From NCBI GenBank assembly GCA_964036045.1, contig OZ038381.1, positions 125,309,708 through 125,373,707 of the forward strand: a DNA stretch of 64,000 bases. The letters are read 5' to 3'. The notes beneath the pieces are model-generated. The model saw only the letters and a list, made by a program, of their open reading frames with translations, had not been told where the DNA came from and did no database searches. The DNA comes from Eutreptiella sp. 'Long Island Sound 2002'. Lineage: Eukaryota; Euglenozoa; Euglenophyceae; Eutreptiales; Eutreptiaceae. This document shows positions 11,358-24,573 of this stretch, piece after piece (within the stretch, counting starts at the first letter, position 1; each line of letters begins with the position of its first letter). Position numbers and translations under genes: made by a program.

Positions 11358-12392
11358 TGAAGCGGTACCCAGCACCTATGGCCCATGGCCCGGAGGCCTG
11401 TGAGCCGTCACACCCATGCGGAAGCCGTTGACACCGGCTGTCAGCGGGATATCCCTGTTCTCTAACCCGCGAAATCTGGAATCCGATTTCTAACCAATAA
11501 ATCGACGTAGAATTACCATAATTTCATTGTCTTAGGCGATTTTCAGTCGGAAATCGGTGAAATACCCGATTTCTACCGCGACTTCTAATTGTCGTGAAAT
11601 CGCCGCCTGATGTCGCCTGTTCGCGCGCGCGCCTTCGTCGCTTCTCCGTGACGAGTTTTGTGATGAACTTTTCTCGAGTACCTGTGAGGGTCTAAGGGAA
11701 TTAAGGGCTGAATCTAGAGGGTATTTGATGTACTTTCATCTGGTGTGTTCACCAGAATTTTTCGCCGTTGCGTCTTCGAGAAAATCGGCGCGCAAGCTTT
11801 TCTGTCGATCGCTCGAACTCATGGTTCTCAAGGACCATGAGTTCGGACGGAACCCTATATTCCCCCTCAATGCCTTTCATCCATGCCCCTTTCACGTGGG
11901 CAGATTACTTTGTATAGGGAAGCAGGCAATGGCGATGTTTTAGGCAGCCTATTGGTTTCGCAAACCCAAGTCGTTTGCGTGCGCAAACGCTAACTTTGTG
12001 GCCTTGTGAGCATGAACGTTAATAACCGGACACAATGCTCACAAGACCAAACGCCCTGGCCATTTTCATATTTCGAGCCAAATCAATGATGGCTTCACGC
12101 AATTCAATGCGTCCCAAAACTCTTTTTTCGAAAGAGGGCAAGTTTTGGTCGAAAATTAGGCCAAAATGGCCAGACCACCGAGGCTCGTACTCGAGGCCTA
12201 TGGGGAGTTGAGCCTCGAATCAAGGCAATATGTAAAGTAGAGACCATGAAGAACATCCTGGATGGCTTGGTTGACTTTTTCGACCTTGTCTTCTATTTTA
12301 GATAATTTCGCCTTGTGAGCACGCGTGCCATACTGCCTCTTTGCACACGCGCTCATATGCAAGCAATAATGACACGAGTGGGTGGGGAGAAT

Positions 12393-13064
12393 CTAACCAT
12401 AGTGTGCATATTTGAAAGCACCTACTATGCGCCTACTCCAAAAGTGTTTGCTCATATTTTTGTTCCCCAATGACCCAAAGATATGTTCATGCCAATATCG
12501 CCGATTTGTGCACTTTTTCCCATAAATAGTGTGCTTCAAGGAGTGAGGTGTTAAAAATGTTTCCATTATGCTTTGAACCCCAACCCTTGTTGCAAAAGGG
12601 AAGCAAAGCTTCGGTTTGCATCCATGCAAAAGCCCGAGGCTCCTTTCTCTTGTGATACGGAGATACGATTTTTGGAGGGACCACTTTTGGGTGAATTTTG
12701 GCTGTTTTGCCCAAAATGGCCACAAACTCCTTCTCCCCCTGATTTCATCACCGAGGTTGCGTGCGCCACCTGACCAAGGGTAAGGGCAATTCGGAGAGGG
12801 CACATAAACCCGCATCGAACGGGGTGTTTCCCCATGTGGCCTCTCCTCTTGAAGGGAGAGTTGTGAGTCACCCAATTTGGGGTATGTTCCCATTCTCCCC
12901 CATTTGTGTGTCACTTTCTCCCCAACAGGGAAAATAACTAGAGGCGACCATGAGGGTTGGCAAGCGGCATATATTGGGACGTAGGTCCCATATGTCTTTA
13001 GCATCTTTGGTTGAAAGGATCCTCGCCGTGGCCATGGAGATATGGAATCATGAGTGCGGGCCAT
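12393..13064 (-). other. Antisense open frame inside B1 5' LTR
   Basis: About 224 codons are open on the minus strand from an ATG at 13064. The same frame is open over the same length in the 3' LTR (39506-40177) although the two LTRs differ by several percent. No domain is recognised. It is not matched in the mosaic B2 LTR. It may be chance. Confidence 0.25.
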
Positions 13065-13741
13065 TTTGGCCAAATTTCGCTGTTTTTGCCATTGTATGCC
13101 ATATTGGAATTACCATATCTCCATGGGGCACGATATTTAGCCAAGAGAAAAGTGCGAGTAGTGTAGCATATGACTGAGGGGTTGAACGCCATTGAGTTGC
13201 GTATTCGCTCCTCTGGCTCATCCGGAGTTATTCAACTTTTGGTGCGAACCATGATCTCCCCCTTTGCACCGCATGCTGCTTTCTGCCCCATCCGCGTGTT
13301 CATCCCCTCGATGAACAGCAAGCAGCCAGTGTGACAGCAAGCCATAACCCAGGGCATGGGACCAGAGGGGATGTCAAGGGTTGTGAATCAAGGCTTGGCG
13401 CGTCAATATCGCCAAGGTTTCCTACCCTGGACGGTCGCCCGAGACGGCCAATTTTGCTGATTTTGGCATCATGACCCAACTTGATGAACCTGTGGTGCCC
13501 TGATGCCGAAACATCAGAGAATAACAGGTTGGGTGAGGGCTCCAGAAGGTTCGTACTCAAAGGGCATAGGGTCAGTTGTCTCGTCCCTACCTCTGACGGG
13601 TCCGGGCAAGGGGTCAGTTTTGGACATTTCTGAGGTAATATCAGTTTCAGCTGAAACAGCCCATTTTCAGCTACCAAATCCTAGGGGATAGTGGCGGGGC
13701 CATATCTCTAACTCAGATAGATGTTAGAACCTGCGGTTAGG

Positions 13742-13745
13742 GGAG
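13742..13745. repeat. Target-site duplication GGAG, left of element A
   Basis: GGAG precedes the A 5' LTR and recurs at 26931-26934 after the A 3' LTR. The uninterrupted B1 3' LTR at about 40814-40827 shows the unfilled site (GGTTAAGGAAGCAT-type), so this is a real duplication. Confidence 0.85.
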
Positions 13746-16102
13746 TGAAGCCGGTTCGGACCACTGTGGCCATCTTGGGGTCACTTGGGGTGTTTATCTA
13801 TGTGCCGGCAAGCCGCAATTGGCTGATATCATACTCTCCCATCCACCTGAACTCACCCGATGTGATAGTGTGATAGGTTTGGCCATTCCGGCTACGAGCG
13901 GCCATATTCAGAACCGAGGCGCCGCCAGCTGAGATTTATATATCAGAATATCAGGAATCAACAGGGTTTTATTATCATGATGTTTCGGTAATTTTTCAGC
14001 CTTTCGTTCTGATGGTCAATGTATCGGCGACCGTCAGTTGGCTCGCGATTTTGCGTTAACCGATTGGTTAACTGTTATTTCCAGATATTTTGGCGGATAC
14101 TCCGTTGAAGGGTCAGATTTCATCAGCAAAGGGTTCGTTGCTTCCGCAATTTTCTAAATAAGCACTCGAAATTTTAATCTGAATTTTTCGCGATGTCGAA
14201 ATCGGATTTTCGACTTCGACATCGCCGCACTTGATTTGGACTTCTTCGAGTGGTCATACTCTTTTCCCTATGCCCGAATCAGGTTTCCCTTATACTTGCC
14301 ACCCATTTGACTTGGAGATATAGGGGAAACAAAAGTGAATCGTGGGACCATATTGAAGGACCATATCTACGAGCGAGTGTGAGGAAAGAGAATAAGGAAG
14401 GTTGCGTTGCAAGCGCCTTGGTCTCAAGTTAGTTTAGGGAGCATCAAACGCCTTTGGTGTGTACACATGCCCGGTGTAGCAAGGGAGAATGGTCAAGAGG
14501 GTATAAAGGGATATATAACTCTTGGACAATGCAACCGGATATTTTAATGCGACTTTCGAGTGTACCGCATGAGTGTTGGGGTTGCATAGTTACTTTCCTT
14601 GGGTTCCTACGTATTTTAAACGTGAAGTTATGTCCATGGAGGGGCATGGCATTTCATGGTGGCAGCCACATTTTGAGGGTATGTGTTATATGCATGGTAT
14701 ATGTTTGATATGCTCACGCCCATGTTATATATCTTCGTGTGGCCGAAGAGATGGGGAGCCAAACGTGACAAGGGCCTTGCCCATGTCCCAATTGTGGGAT
14801 TCAAAGCGCTAGACCAAGTCTACCGCATATGTATTGCTCATGGTATGTTTGACAAAGAGGTCCATGAGTGCACTCCCATTTTCATGGGGCATGTAGATAT
14901 GAGTGGCGAAAGTATTTCCATGCGCGCGATTGGGGATCCAAGTGGGGGATTTGTTCGTAGATGGTTCCAATCATTTGTGTATTGAACCATAAGCGGATAT
15001 CATGGGTGAGCATAGAGATATACTATCATGACAACTTTGTATTTGGTCATATTTTCATGTTTTTGACCTCAACTTTTGCTCATTTTTGCATTTGTGTACT
15101 TACCTGATCGGCAAACAGCAAGAAGCCTATGGAGAGTCGAACCATGGTATGTTGTTCATATATTGGCATATGCTTCGGAGTTGAACACCACCATATGCCA
15201 GATCGCGTACTCCATTTGGCTTGGCGCACGGAGGATCACAAGAATTGGTCTCAAGATCATGGGCTGACTTGGGCAGTGCGTGGCGCCCATATCTGAAGAG
15301 GTTTCGAGAGTAAAGTGGGGATGTACATGGGCATTGACCTTTGGTCTATATCCTCCATGAATATTAGATTTCTATTCCATGCATGCTTTGAGCCTTCGGA
15401 TAAGTGGTAACTTCAATTTTGAGCATATATGTGATATATGGCCAATATGGTGTGAATTGGCATTTTTTTGGCATGTTATGAGTTCAAGCTCATAGGTCAT
15501 TTCTCCAAACCCATTCAACTCCAAGTCCAACCAAGGTTTTGTCAGGGTAGGACATGGTCCTGAGTGCCACTCTAGGCCATGACACGCCACCTCCCCTATT
15601 GGGCTAGGATTTATAGGCTTGGGAGTGAACACATTTTTGGGGTTTGTGTAGTGACTTGTGACACATGGCATTCAGCCATCTCATTTGACTTGGTTCAGGG
15701 CAATATGTTGGTGAGTCGAGGGAAGGTCTTGAGTCCAGGGAATGAAGGGTTTATGGCTGTGAATGTGTATGTCTACCTCTTTCCCCAACTTTGCTTTATT
15801 TATCGTTCATATGCCAACTTCAGGGCTTTCTTCCTTGGTGCAATTCTTGTACATGCCCGCCATCGTGAGACAGTCGATGTGCTGAACGAAAGCCCGCAGC
15901 CTGATTTGGATTGTGAATTGGGTTATTGCTGTACTTGTGGGATCTGCTTGCTATTCAGGGTTGAAGGAGGATTTTCTTTTCTATATTTTTGGATTTTGGA
16001 CCCTGGACTTTGAGAAATGCAGGCATTGATCCGGAGCAAATCAGCAGGGATTACAGGCGGAAGGGGCACAGCGGGGGCCAGTCCTGGTAGGGACCTTCAA
16101 TA
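13746..16102 (+). repeat. Element A 5' LTR
   Basis: A direct repeat of 24574-26930 with equal length. The right boundary is set by the primer-binding site that starts at 16103 and by loss of similarity to the 3' copy. It contains no convincing gene, although the gag open frame begins with an ATG at 16017 inside it. Confidence 0.9.
14502..14520 (+). promoter_or_regulatory. Possible TATA box of the A LTR
   Basis: TATAAAGGGATATATAACT is a doubled TATA-like motif, kept in the 3' LTR at 25330. If used, the transcript would start near 14530 and carry a leader of about 1.5 kb. Only the motif supports this. Confidence 0.3.
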
Positions 16103-16114
16103 TGGTAGCAGAGG
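16103..16114 (+). other. Primer-binding site, initiator-Met tRNA type
   Basis: TGGTAGCAGAGG follows the 5' LTR with no gap. It is complementary to the 3' end of animal-type initiator-Met tRNA (ending CCTCTGCTACCA) as I know it. It differs from the TGGTATCAGAGC typical of flowering-plant elements. Confidence 0.75.
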
Positions 16115-19111
16115 CTTACCTGCTGCCCCAACCAACCGCCGACCCGGGGACTTGGGCCCTTATGAGCCCTGCCCAAGTACGCCCTGGGTGCGTATTGTGG
16201 ACTCGGTGGAGACCACGCCGGAGATTGGGGCCATAGAAGGACCGAGACGTTCAAGAGCATGGCGAACTCCGGAAGTTGATGCCCGAAGAGAAGAACGACA
16301 CTCGGGAAGAGGAGGACGTGACATCGAGGACCTGGTCTCCATGTGTGAGCGTCGCTGCCGAAAGGCATGCAACCTCCGCTCCGCCGCGGAGGACTCTGAT
16401 GAGGCCTGCCATTCAGGCAGCAGTGGAGGACGGGCCCGGCCCTACCGGAAGCGCGGGTCACCCAAGTCCGCGGCAAGGGACGCTGGGGCTATGGACACGG
16501 ACCCCAGCCCGGTCAGGCTGTGGGAATCCGAGGGGCACTCCGAGGGCTATCGGACAGCCCATGAGCCACCTTCGGAGTCGGAGATGTCCGTGCTGATCGC
16601 CAGGGCGCATACAGCCCCCGAGCCCGCCCTGAGGCACGATGCCGAGGGCTTGGAGAGGCCAGCCAGGGCCCGGACGGCACCTGTGCCCCGGCACACGGAA
16701 CCAGAGACGGACGCCATAGGCGACACGCCTATGGGTGATGAGTCTGAGGTGCCGGGAACCGCGGGATGCGCTGAATCTGGCGGAATACACGCTGCGTGCC
16801 ACTGCGAGCACGTGTCCTTCCTCATCGGCAAGTACCCGAAGATGGGGATGGACGCCATCGTGCATCGCCTTGACCGCCTGGACAACGCCAAGGACGGTCT
16901 AGAGGAGGACGTCGCGGGAATCCTGGACAACCAGTCGGCCGCGGAGAACAACATGGAGGAGCTGCGAGCGGATCAGGCCCGGTACCGGGAGAGTCTGGAG
17001 CTGGCCCTGCAGAAGCAGCAGCAAGTGGTGGACAGCCTCCTCCACTTAGTGGAGGACATGTCGGGACGCCTGAGAAGGCTAGAGGAGCGACAGCCCCTCG
17101 CCTCGGGTCCGGAGCTCCCGGCAAAGCCGGCCGCGGTAGAGCTGGTGGAGCGGGTTAAGATCCTCAGGAGCGCCATGGAGAAACCCATGGGCGGCCCTGC
17201 AGAGGCACCATACGCGCCTCTGCGTGTTGACCCGGGTGCGCTGCCGTTTGTTCCCATGTTCAGCGAATCCACAATGCTCGGGGAACATACGGCACCGGCT
17301 GGGTCCATGCGGGAAGGGCACGTAACCACGGACCCGAGGAGCCTGACGGTACAGATGTCCCATGCCGCCCAGGATGTACCGATCACGACGAATATGGTAG
17401 TCTATGCGGAAGAGAAGATCGAGCTCCAGAACCAGACCATGCAGGGGCGAACCATGGGAAGCGCCGACGGACATGGTCGAGGCCATCCAAGCGGAAACCT
17501 GTGGGCGAAGGACCCCAATACGGGGATATGGACGGTCGATGGAGCAAGTCCTCCCCGCATTCCAAACCCCATGGGTTCAGGCCCAACTGGACCGCACTCC
17601 ATGGAGGAGAGGAACGTACGGGGAGTGTACTCAAACCCCCCGGCCACAGGTGATATCCGTCTCGGTGGAGTGGTGGCTGGAGACGTCGGAGACGCCATCA
17701 GGATTGACGACCTCAGGGGAATCAAAATCCCCTATTACGACGGGAACCCGTCCAACCTTGATGACTTCATCCTGGATTGGGAGGATTTCGCCGAGGAGGT
17801 CGTCGGCGAGATGCGGGGAGCGCCGCGGGACAAGTGGGTGTGCCGGACATTCCCACACCGGCTGGCGCAGGACCTGAAGGAGGAGCTGCGGGATCAGATC
17901 CGAGAAGGATTGATCCGTACGGAGCAGGCCTGCCTTCAGTGGCTGGAGGACGAGGAGCAGTTGGACGCTCCGAACCAAAAGCTGGAGGACCTGTGGTCCA
18001 TTCCGCTGCCGCTGGACCGCGGTGAGTTGCGGGTCCGGGAGTGGAACAGGTATCTGCGGAAGTACCGCAGATGCCTCAACCTGGTGGAGGACCGGAACGA
18101 GGCCAGCGAGATCCGCCACCTCCTGAAGGACGTCCTCCCCGGCAACTGGAAGAGGAGAGTGGAGGACGAGGAGAAGAAGCGCGCGAAGAAGCGCGTGGCG
18201 GTGAGGATTATGGCGGCGGAGGATACCCATGCGGGTATCATGGAGTTCTTCAGGAGGAACCTGGGCGAACCCAACCGGATGTTGGACCTGAAGAACGCCG
18301 TGTACGTGGAGGTATTTGGGGACTCCATGGGGCAAAGGTTGCTGCGCCTCAACAACGTGGAGTGGAGGCGCGGGGAGCCGCTGAGGATGCAAGTCATCTT
18401 CGCTCGCATGAGCCTTGACGAGATCGTGAAGTATATCACGGTGGAGTTGAAGCTCAATGCGAAGAACGAGGCCCACGTGCAGGATCGACATGGTCATGGA
18501 CAACGAGGCCACCGAGAAGACCGCCATCATCGGGACATCCAGGAGGACACGGCCAACTCCGCGGAGGATGGTAGTGGAAGTGGCCAAGACCACTGGTCCC
18601 GGGAGGATCACGAGAAGGCCCATTTCTTCGCGTTTGTGGCGCACAACGTGAAGAACAATGGGCAGGATCGATCCAGATGGAGCCGGGCGGGTCCAAGGGG
18701 CAAAGAGCCAAGGAGGATCGGGAACCCACCGCTCTCATTCCGGGAATACAGGTCGCAGCATGACGGATGCTGGGTCTGTTATGGCAAGGGAAACAACCAT
18801 GCACACGACCACCGTCAGTGCAAGGTGTATGAGGCGGACAAGAAGGCCTACTTCGCCGCCCACCCCGAGAAGAAGCCCAAGGAGCAGCGGATTTCCGATT
18901 GGGCGGAGACGGGAGAAAAGGCCAAGGCAAAGGCCAAGGAAAAGGCGGAGAAAGATGCTATGGTGGTGGACCTGGCCAAGATCGACGAGTGGGGTCGATC
19001 GAGGAGGTTGCTGAGGACATGTTGAGGACGTTGGAGGAACTCAAAGCCGAGCAACGTGGTGGACAAAGTCCTGGCGGATCGCAGCCGGAAGGGGCTGCGG
19101 GAAGCCAAGTC

Positions 19112-19114
19112 TAG
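19112..19114 (+). promoter_or_regulatory. In-frame UAG between gag and pol, element A
   Basis: TAG followed by AGG GCC CCC. The gag tail frame and the pol frame are the same, and pol is open from 19115 onward. The same layout is seen in B1 and B2. It suggests readthrough suppression. Confidence 0.55.
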
Positions 19115-22100
19115 AGGGCCCCCCACGGGAGTGGGACCTCGGAGGTCTCTCCTCCAGAAATCAGTGGAATCCCAGAGAAAGCGAAGGCACATCGGGTGCC
19201 GAAGAAGGCTCCGGAAGAGCCAAAACCACTGAGCTTCGCCACTCCCAACCCCTGGAGCGCCCTGCCAAGGGAAGTACATGTGGGTACCGGACATGGCAAG
19301 AAGGAAGGAGCGACCACGGAGAGCCCCGTGGACGGGCAGGACCAACCCAAGATCTACACCATCCGTGACCATACCCTTGAAGTCCTGATGCACCCGGACG
19401 TGCTAGAGTTGCATGCCGTGAGAGTCGTCCATACACCGCATGGCGACGAGCGGCAGTTGCACTTGAAAGTGCGAGTACGGTGCGGACGGGAGGAGAAGGT
19501 GGTGGATGTGTTAGTGGATACGGGTGCCCAGGTGAGCCTGGTCCGGAGAGGGTTGTTCAAGGAGGAATTCCTGCAGCCCAGCCGGAGACCGGTCCGCCTG
19601 AAGGTCGCCAACGGAGAGATTATCCGTGGTGGCACCCATGAGGCCAATATCAGCATGTAATTCTGGGAGCATGAGCGCTTGAACCGCCCTGATCAGGCGA
19701 AGAGAAGCACTCTATCCGGGAACTTCTACGTGGCCGACATTACAGATTGGGATATGATCATGGGGTATGACTTCATGGTGGCAAACGCCATTTGAGCCCT
19801 TCCCCATCGTGCAACGCTGGTCCGTGAGGATGATGAATGCCTCACATGGCTGTCCACGGACTATGCATGCGGATCATCCCAATGGAATGCTGAGGAAGGG
19901 GATCGGATCGTCCGAGCGGTGCAAGCTGTGGGTGCCAAGTCCAGAGGAGACCGCGGAGTTCAGCTCACGGAGTATGGAATGGCGCCGCAGGTGTACGACA
20001 GGATGATCCAGACGCTGGGAGCCGAAGCGCCCGAGACGGACGTCTTCGCTTCCCGGGATGCCCCACTTCTGCGGAAGTGTAGGAGGCATTGGCATCGAGG
20101 AGACTCAGCCTGGCACAGGCATTGGGGTTTGAAGGAGCGGGGACCCATGTATTGGCATGGCTCCCTGGACAATACCAGACGTACGGTGGAGAAGATCATC
20201 GCGGATAGGGCGAAGGGGATCCTGGTCATAACCGGCATAGGATCCACCCCATGTCCGCTGGAGGGTTCCAAGTCGACGCTGGACTCCATCACCCTGAACG
20301 AGATGTCATTCGGGCCAGAGGAGGAGTTGTTCATCGACGCCAAGGGTGTATCAATGCCCTCCCCGGGTCAAGCGTGGGGTACCAAGGCTTTCCTGGTGGA
20401 TGGGGCGCAAGGCCAGCCCACGGGTGATGAAGCATTCATCCGTAGGGTGGAGGCGGTGCCCATGAAGGTGATGTTTGAGCCCAAGGAGGGGACGGATCAG
20501 CCAATTGATGGCATTGACGTCCTGTCCCACGCCGAGATTGACGACGTCGTCAACTACATGCGGATGGGGATGCACGACCGTGTGGCAGCCAAGAAGAGGC
20601 GGGCCATGGTCACATCTCCGCATTGGTGGGATGACAAGATGTTGGTCACCGGCAAGTACGAGAAGAATGAGTTCGTGGCGAGGGTCATGGATCACATCGC
20701 GGACCAATACGATGATCCGGTCGGGTCGGACCCACCAACGTGGGGTTTTCCAAGAGTGGGAACCGGTAGCGACGAGCACCAGCCCGAGGCCGCAAATTTT
20801 CGACGATTATCGGTGGGAAGCGCGCCCCACGAGGATGAAGACGGCATATCGGACGAGGAGAAGTCAGACTCGGACCCAGAAGAGGCCTATACCGCAGTGC
20901 GGTCAGTTGTATCGATACCGAAGCAAGCGGCTGAAGAGGCCCAGGAGAACCCGAAGGTCGCCGAGCTGAAGGAGAGGCTGATCAAAGCCTAATCGCGGCT
21001 ATTCAGTGGCGTCGCCAACAAGAACCCTCCAGATCGTGGGAGGTTTGGTACAGCGAAGATCAAGCTGAAGCCGAACCCGAAGATCTATCGTCATCGGGAG
21101 TACCAACTTCAGGGCGATCGGGCTGAGGCCATGAAGAAGCTGTTGGCCGAGTTCATTGAGCTTGGATGGATCGAACCCTCCGACAGTGAGTGGGCCAGCC
21201 CAGCCTTCATCGTGCCCAAGAAGGAGAAGGGCGAGTGGAGGTTGGTGGTGGATTACAGGGGTTTGAACGAGCAAACCGAGCACGACTCGTACTCTCTTCC
21301 CCTGATCGACTCCATCCTCCAAAAACAGCAGAAAAAGCGGATCTTCACGGTGTTGGACCTGAAACACGGTTATCACCAGATGCCGCTGCACCTGGACTCC
21401 AGGCCCTGCACAGCGATGTCGACGCCGCTGGGGCCCATGCAGTGGAAAGTGGTGCCTATGGGCGCCAAGAATGGCAACGCCGCTTTCCAGCGCATGATGG
21501 AGGACCTACTCGGTCCTGTCCGGGACTGTGCCGATCCCTTCGAGGATGACATCATCATCGGGTCCGGCACGGAGAACATGACTGAGGACGAGCTCATCGA
21601 CGCGCATAAGAAGGATCTGCGCCGAGTGCTCAGCGAGTTGGACAAGCACAACATGGTGTGCAAGCCCACCAAAGCCTCACTCTTCGTGAAGGAAGTGGAA
21701 TTCGCGGGTCACGTGGTTGGTCACGGGCAACGCCGTCCCATGCCTGGGAAGCTGGCGTCCCTGCACCACTGGGAAAAGCCCCAGACCATCAGCGAGCTCT
21801 GGTCCTTCATGGGATTCTGCAACTACTATTCGGGCTATGTCAGGATGTATGCAGAACTGTCGGGGCCGCTGCACAAGATGCTGCAAGTGGGCAAGTTCGA
21901 TGGCCGGAAGGGGAGCAAGAAGAAGCTTGCCTGGACCCCTGAGGCTGAGGATGCGTTCAACCGCCTGAAGGAGCGACTCCTTGGGCAGTTGGGGCTGTTC
22001 CTGGTGGACCCGGACAAGGGATTCGTGCTACGGACAGACACTTCGGACTATGCCGTGGGGGCAGTCCCCGAGCAAGTCCGGGACGACGGGACTCATGTTC

Positions 22101-24181
22101 CCGTGGCGTTTTGGAGCAGGATCCTGGCCGAGGGCCAACGCCGAACATGGACCGCGAGGGAGAAGGAGACATACGCCATTGTATGTGCGCTCAGGAAGTG
22201 GTCTGGCCACATCGGACTGCAGCCGGTTGTGGTTTGCACGGACCACCAGTCCCTACAGAGCTGGCACAAGGAGCATGTCGACACCCCCTCAGGACCAGCG
22301 GCTAGGAGGGCCCGATGGCACGAGACGTTCGCCAAGTTCGACCTCAGCGTCGTGTACGTCCCGGGGAAGGACAACACTGTGGCAGATTGCCTCAGTCGCT
22401 GGGCCTACCCCGCGGGCAAGGCGTTTATGGACATATCCAGCCATGGCGACGCCGAGGAGACCGAGGAGGCCAAGCGCATCATCGAGATGGAGAAGGTCAT
22501 GGAGCAAGAGGGGGTCAAGTGTTTTGTGGTGATGGCAAACTGTACAGACCTGGCCAAGTTCCGGGGTGCCCGCGTCCAAGCTATTCGAGAGGAAAACCTC
22601 GAGCAATGGATGGTGGCCCCTGTAGAGCTAGTCAGGTCGGTGCTCACAGAGGACTGGTCGGATGACTACGCGGCATCCGAGCACTGGAGCAATTACTGGA
22701 ATGCCGTGAGTGCCCCGTCGGACGACGAATGGCCCGAGGGCTTGACCGAGGATGGGGACAAGTTGTTCCTCAAGGACAAGCTGCTGGTGCCCGAGAACCG
22801 AGTGGAGGAGCTCACTGACCATTGGCACAACGCCCAGCTCATGCATCCTGGCCGAGACAAGATGCAGCAGGACCCGGAGTGGCGCTTCAAGTTCCCTCCG
22901 GGGTACTACGCCATCCTGGATAGGTACTGCAGCGACTGTGCCGTGTGTCGGGCCACGAAGAGCCCTAACCACTCCACAGCGGGCAACCCGGTGTATACGG
23001 CTATACCGGAGGCCCCTATGCGGTCTGTGGCCATGGATGTATTCGCCATGCCTGAGGTCACTGTGGAGGGAGAGACCTACGACTGTGTCATCCTGGCGGT
23101 GGACAGGCACAGTGGGTATATCGTGGCGGTCCCTGGCAAGAAGTCCAAGAAGAAGGACAAGAAGGACAAGCATGGAGTGGGGCTGCAGGCCAAGACCGTC
23201 GCTAATGCCATGATCAGGCATTGGCTGACGATTTTCGATTTCCCAGCTGTCATCTGCAGCGATCGGGGCAGTAAATTCGTGGGGACGTGGTTCAAGACGA
23301 TGTGCAAGCACATGGGAATTCGGCACGCCAAGACCGTGGCATACCACAGCCGGTCGAATGGCCGGGCTGAGGTGGCCGGGCGGCAGATGTTCGAGAAGTT
23401 CCGCCAGCTGCACATTGACGAACCGGGCTGGAATTGGTACAATTCGCTGTGGAGGGTACTCCAAGCGTATCACGACCTTCCGGGACCCACTGGACTGTCG
23501 CCCCATCGTATCCTGTTCCTACGGGATCGAGTGTCACGCACTCTCCCGTGGATGAACCATGGCAAAGTGGCCCGGGATGCGAACGCTATGATGTCTGAGG
23601 CGGACGACACGGCGGCCAAGGTGTGCAAGGCACTTCAGGACGAGCATGACAAGAGGGCCAAGTACTTCAAGCAGGGAAAAGTCCAGAAGTATGCTCTCGA
23701 AGACACCGTGTGGGTGGAGCGGCACCACAAGGATGTCCTGTCCAGGCATCGGCAGGCATCTTGGTATGTGCCGGGGGTAATCGTGCGGAAGGTCGGGCAG
23801 GATGTGTATGCGGTTCGTGTGGGGGATAACAAGATCCTGGACCGTGACCATACCCAGCTTCGTCCCCGAGCACCAGACCCCAGCGGACGTCCCGTCACCT
23901 TCGAGTTCACGGCCGGCGATGTGGACTCGGACGATGAGGGTGAGGACGACGACTTCACCGCTGAGAAGATCCTGGCGGACAAGCCGGACCCGGGGACGCC
24001 TGGGGGAAGGCTTTATAAAGTCCGTTGGAGGGGATTCGCCGCATCCAGGGATTCATGGGAGCCTCCGAGCAGTTTCGTGCCGAAGTATACCACGGTCTGG
24101 ATGGACTACCTAAAGAAAAAGAGTATTTCTTTGGATGTCAAGGACGTGTTGGTCCACTTGGTTGCTGCTGTAGCACCGTAA
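19115..24181 (+). pseudogene. pol: Element A pol: protease, extra domain, RT, RNase H, integrase, chromodomain
   Basis: A single frame with stops at 19658-19660 (TAA), about 19795 (TGA) and 20990-20992 (TAA). Protease: DTGAQVSL, Asp at 19517. An extra domain lies at about 20012-20240 (TDVFASRDAP, DSAWHRHWG, then IIADRAKGILVITG). RT opens near 21050; its catalytic box reads FEDD (21539-21550) where B2 has FVDD, so the Asp pair is kept. RNase H spans about 21930-22400 (DTSDYAVGAV, TDHQSLQSW). Integrase: HHCC-type zinc region (about 22815-22965), core with AVDRHSG, CSDRGSKF and NGRAEVAG. A chromodomain lies at about 23955-24110 (YKVRWRGF, DSWEP). After 20992 it is open for about 1060 codons. The chromodomain should steer integration to marked chromatin. 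Confidence 0.85.
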
Positions 24182-24562
24182 TGGATCCCCCTTGGCATTT
24201 TGTTTGTTTCTGTGATTGAGGGGACGGGTGAGGGCGTTCATCCGGGGATTTTTCGGCCTTGATTGGCCATATACCCCCTTCACTCGATCTCCACGTATAT
24301 ATTTCATTGTGGTATACGTATTTGGATCGATCGACGACGTTTTTCTATCTTTGATCCCCTTGGTCCATGTTGTAGATCAAGAGGATACCGGATATGGCGT
24401 AGGGCACCGATTATCAGTGTCCTCACCCCTCCCTTGGGGCGTGGGGGACGCCTACGACGTGTGTGGGGCCTCCAAGTGTCCTTGGGACATGGGGGGGGGG
24501 TTGGAGCCCATTGGGGTCCTCCCGTCCTCTCTTGAATGACTTCCGAGCGGTAACAACGCTCT
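24182..24562 (+). other. Element A 3' non-coding region
   Basis: About 380 bp between the pol stop and the polypurine tract. It holds a run of ten or more G near 24490 and no credible reading frame. Confidence 0.6.
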
Positions 24563-24573
24563 GAGAGGGGGGG
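24563..24573 (+). other. Element A polypurine tract
   Basis: GAGAGGGGGGG sits directly before the TG of the 3' LTR, the position and composition expected for the plus-strand primer. Confidence 0.75.

Larger units (their letters stand above)
11358..13745 (+). repeat. B1 5' LTR, first part (interrupted by element A)
   Basis: It starts with TGAAGCGGTACCCAG and aligns with the B1 3' LTR at 38482 onward, at about 5% difference in the first 100 bp. It breaks at 13745, where element A begins, and resumes at 26935. It is AT-richer than the internal region. No sense gene is present. Confidence 0.9.
16017..19114 (+). pseudogene. gag: Element A gag (capsid/nucleocapsid), one frameshift
   Basis: The main frame runs 16017-19025. 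The first ATG lies in the LTR and the frame crosses the primer site, so a start at the ATG 16341 is also possible. From 16017: a CERRCRKACN motif (residues 110-119), a coiled coil (about 279-360), a gag-like domain opening with IPYYDGNPSNLDDF (about 564-808), and a zinc knuckle at 918-935 of form C-x2-C-x8-HDH-x2-C. Near 18995 a one-base change sends the frame to an early stop at 19025; the frame that continues the B-type tail ends at the UAG 19112-19114, in the same frame as pol. It packages element RNA into particles. The knuckle spacing is longer than the usual CX2CX4HX4C. Confidence 0.75.

Noticed and set aside
11496-11502. AATAAA as the poly(A) signal of family B
   Set aside because: It is near the start of the LTR, far upstream of the predicted R region, so it is unlikely to end the element transcript.
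24488-24505. Long G run as a G-quadruplex regulator
   Set aside because: One homopolymer run in element A non-coding sequence, without the four-tract pattern.
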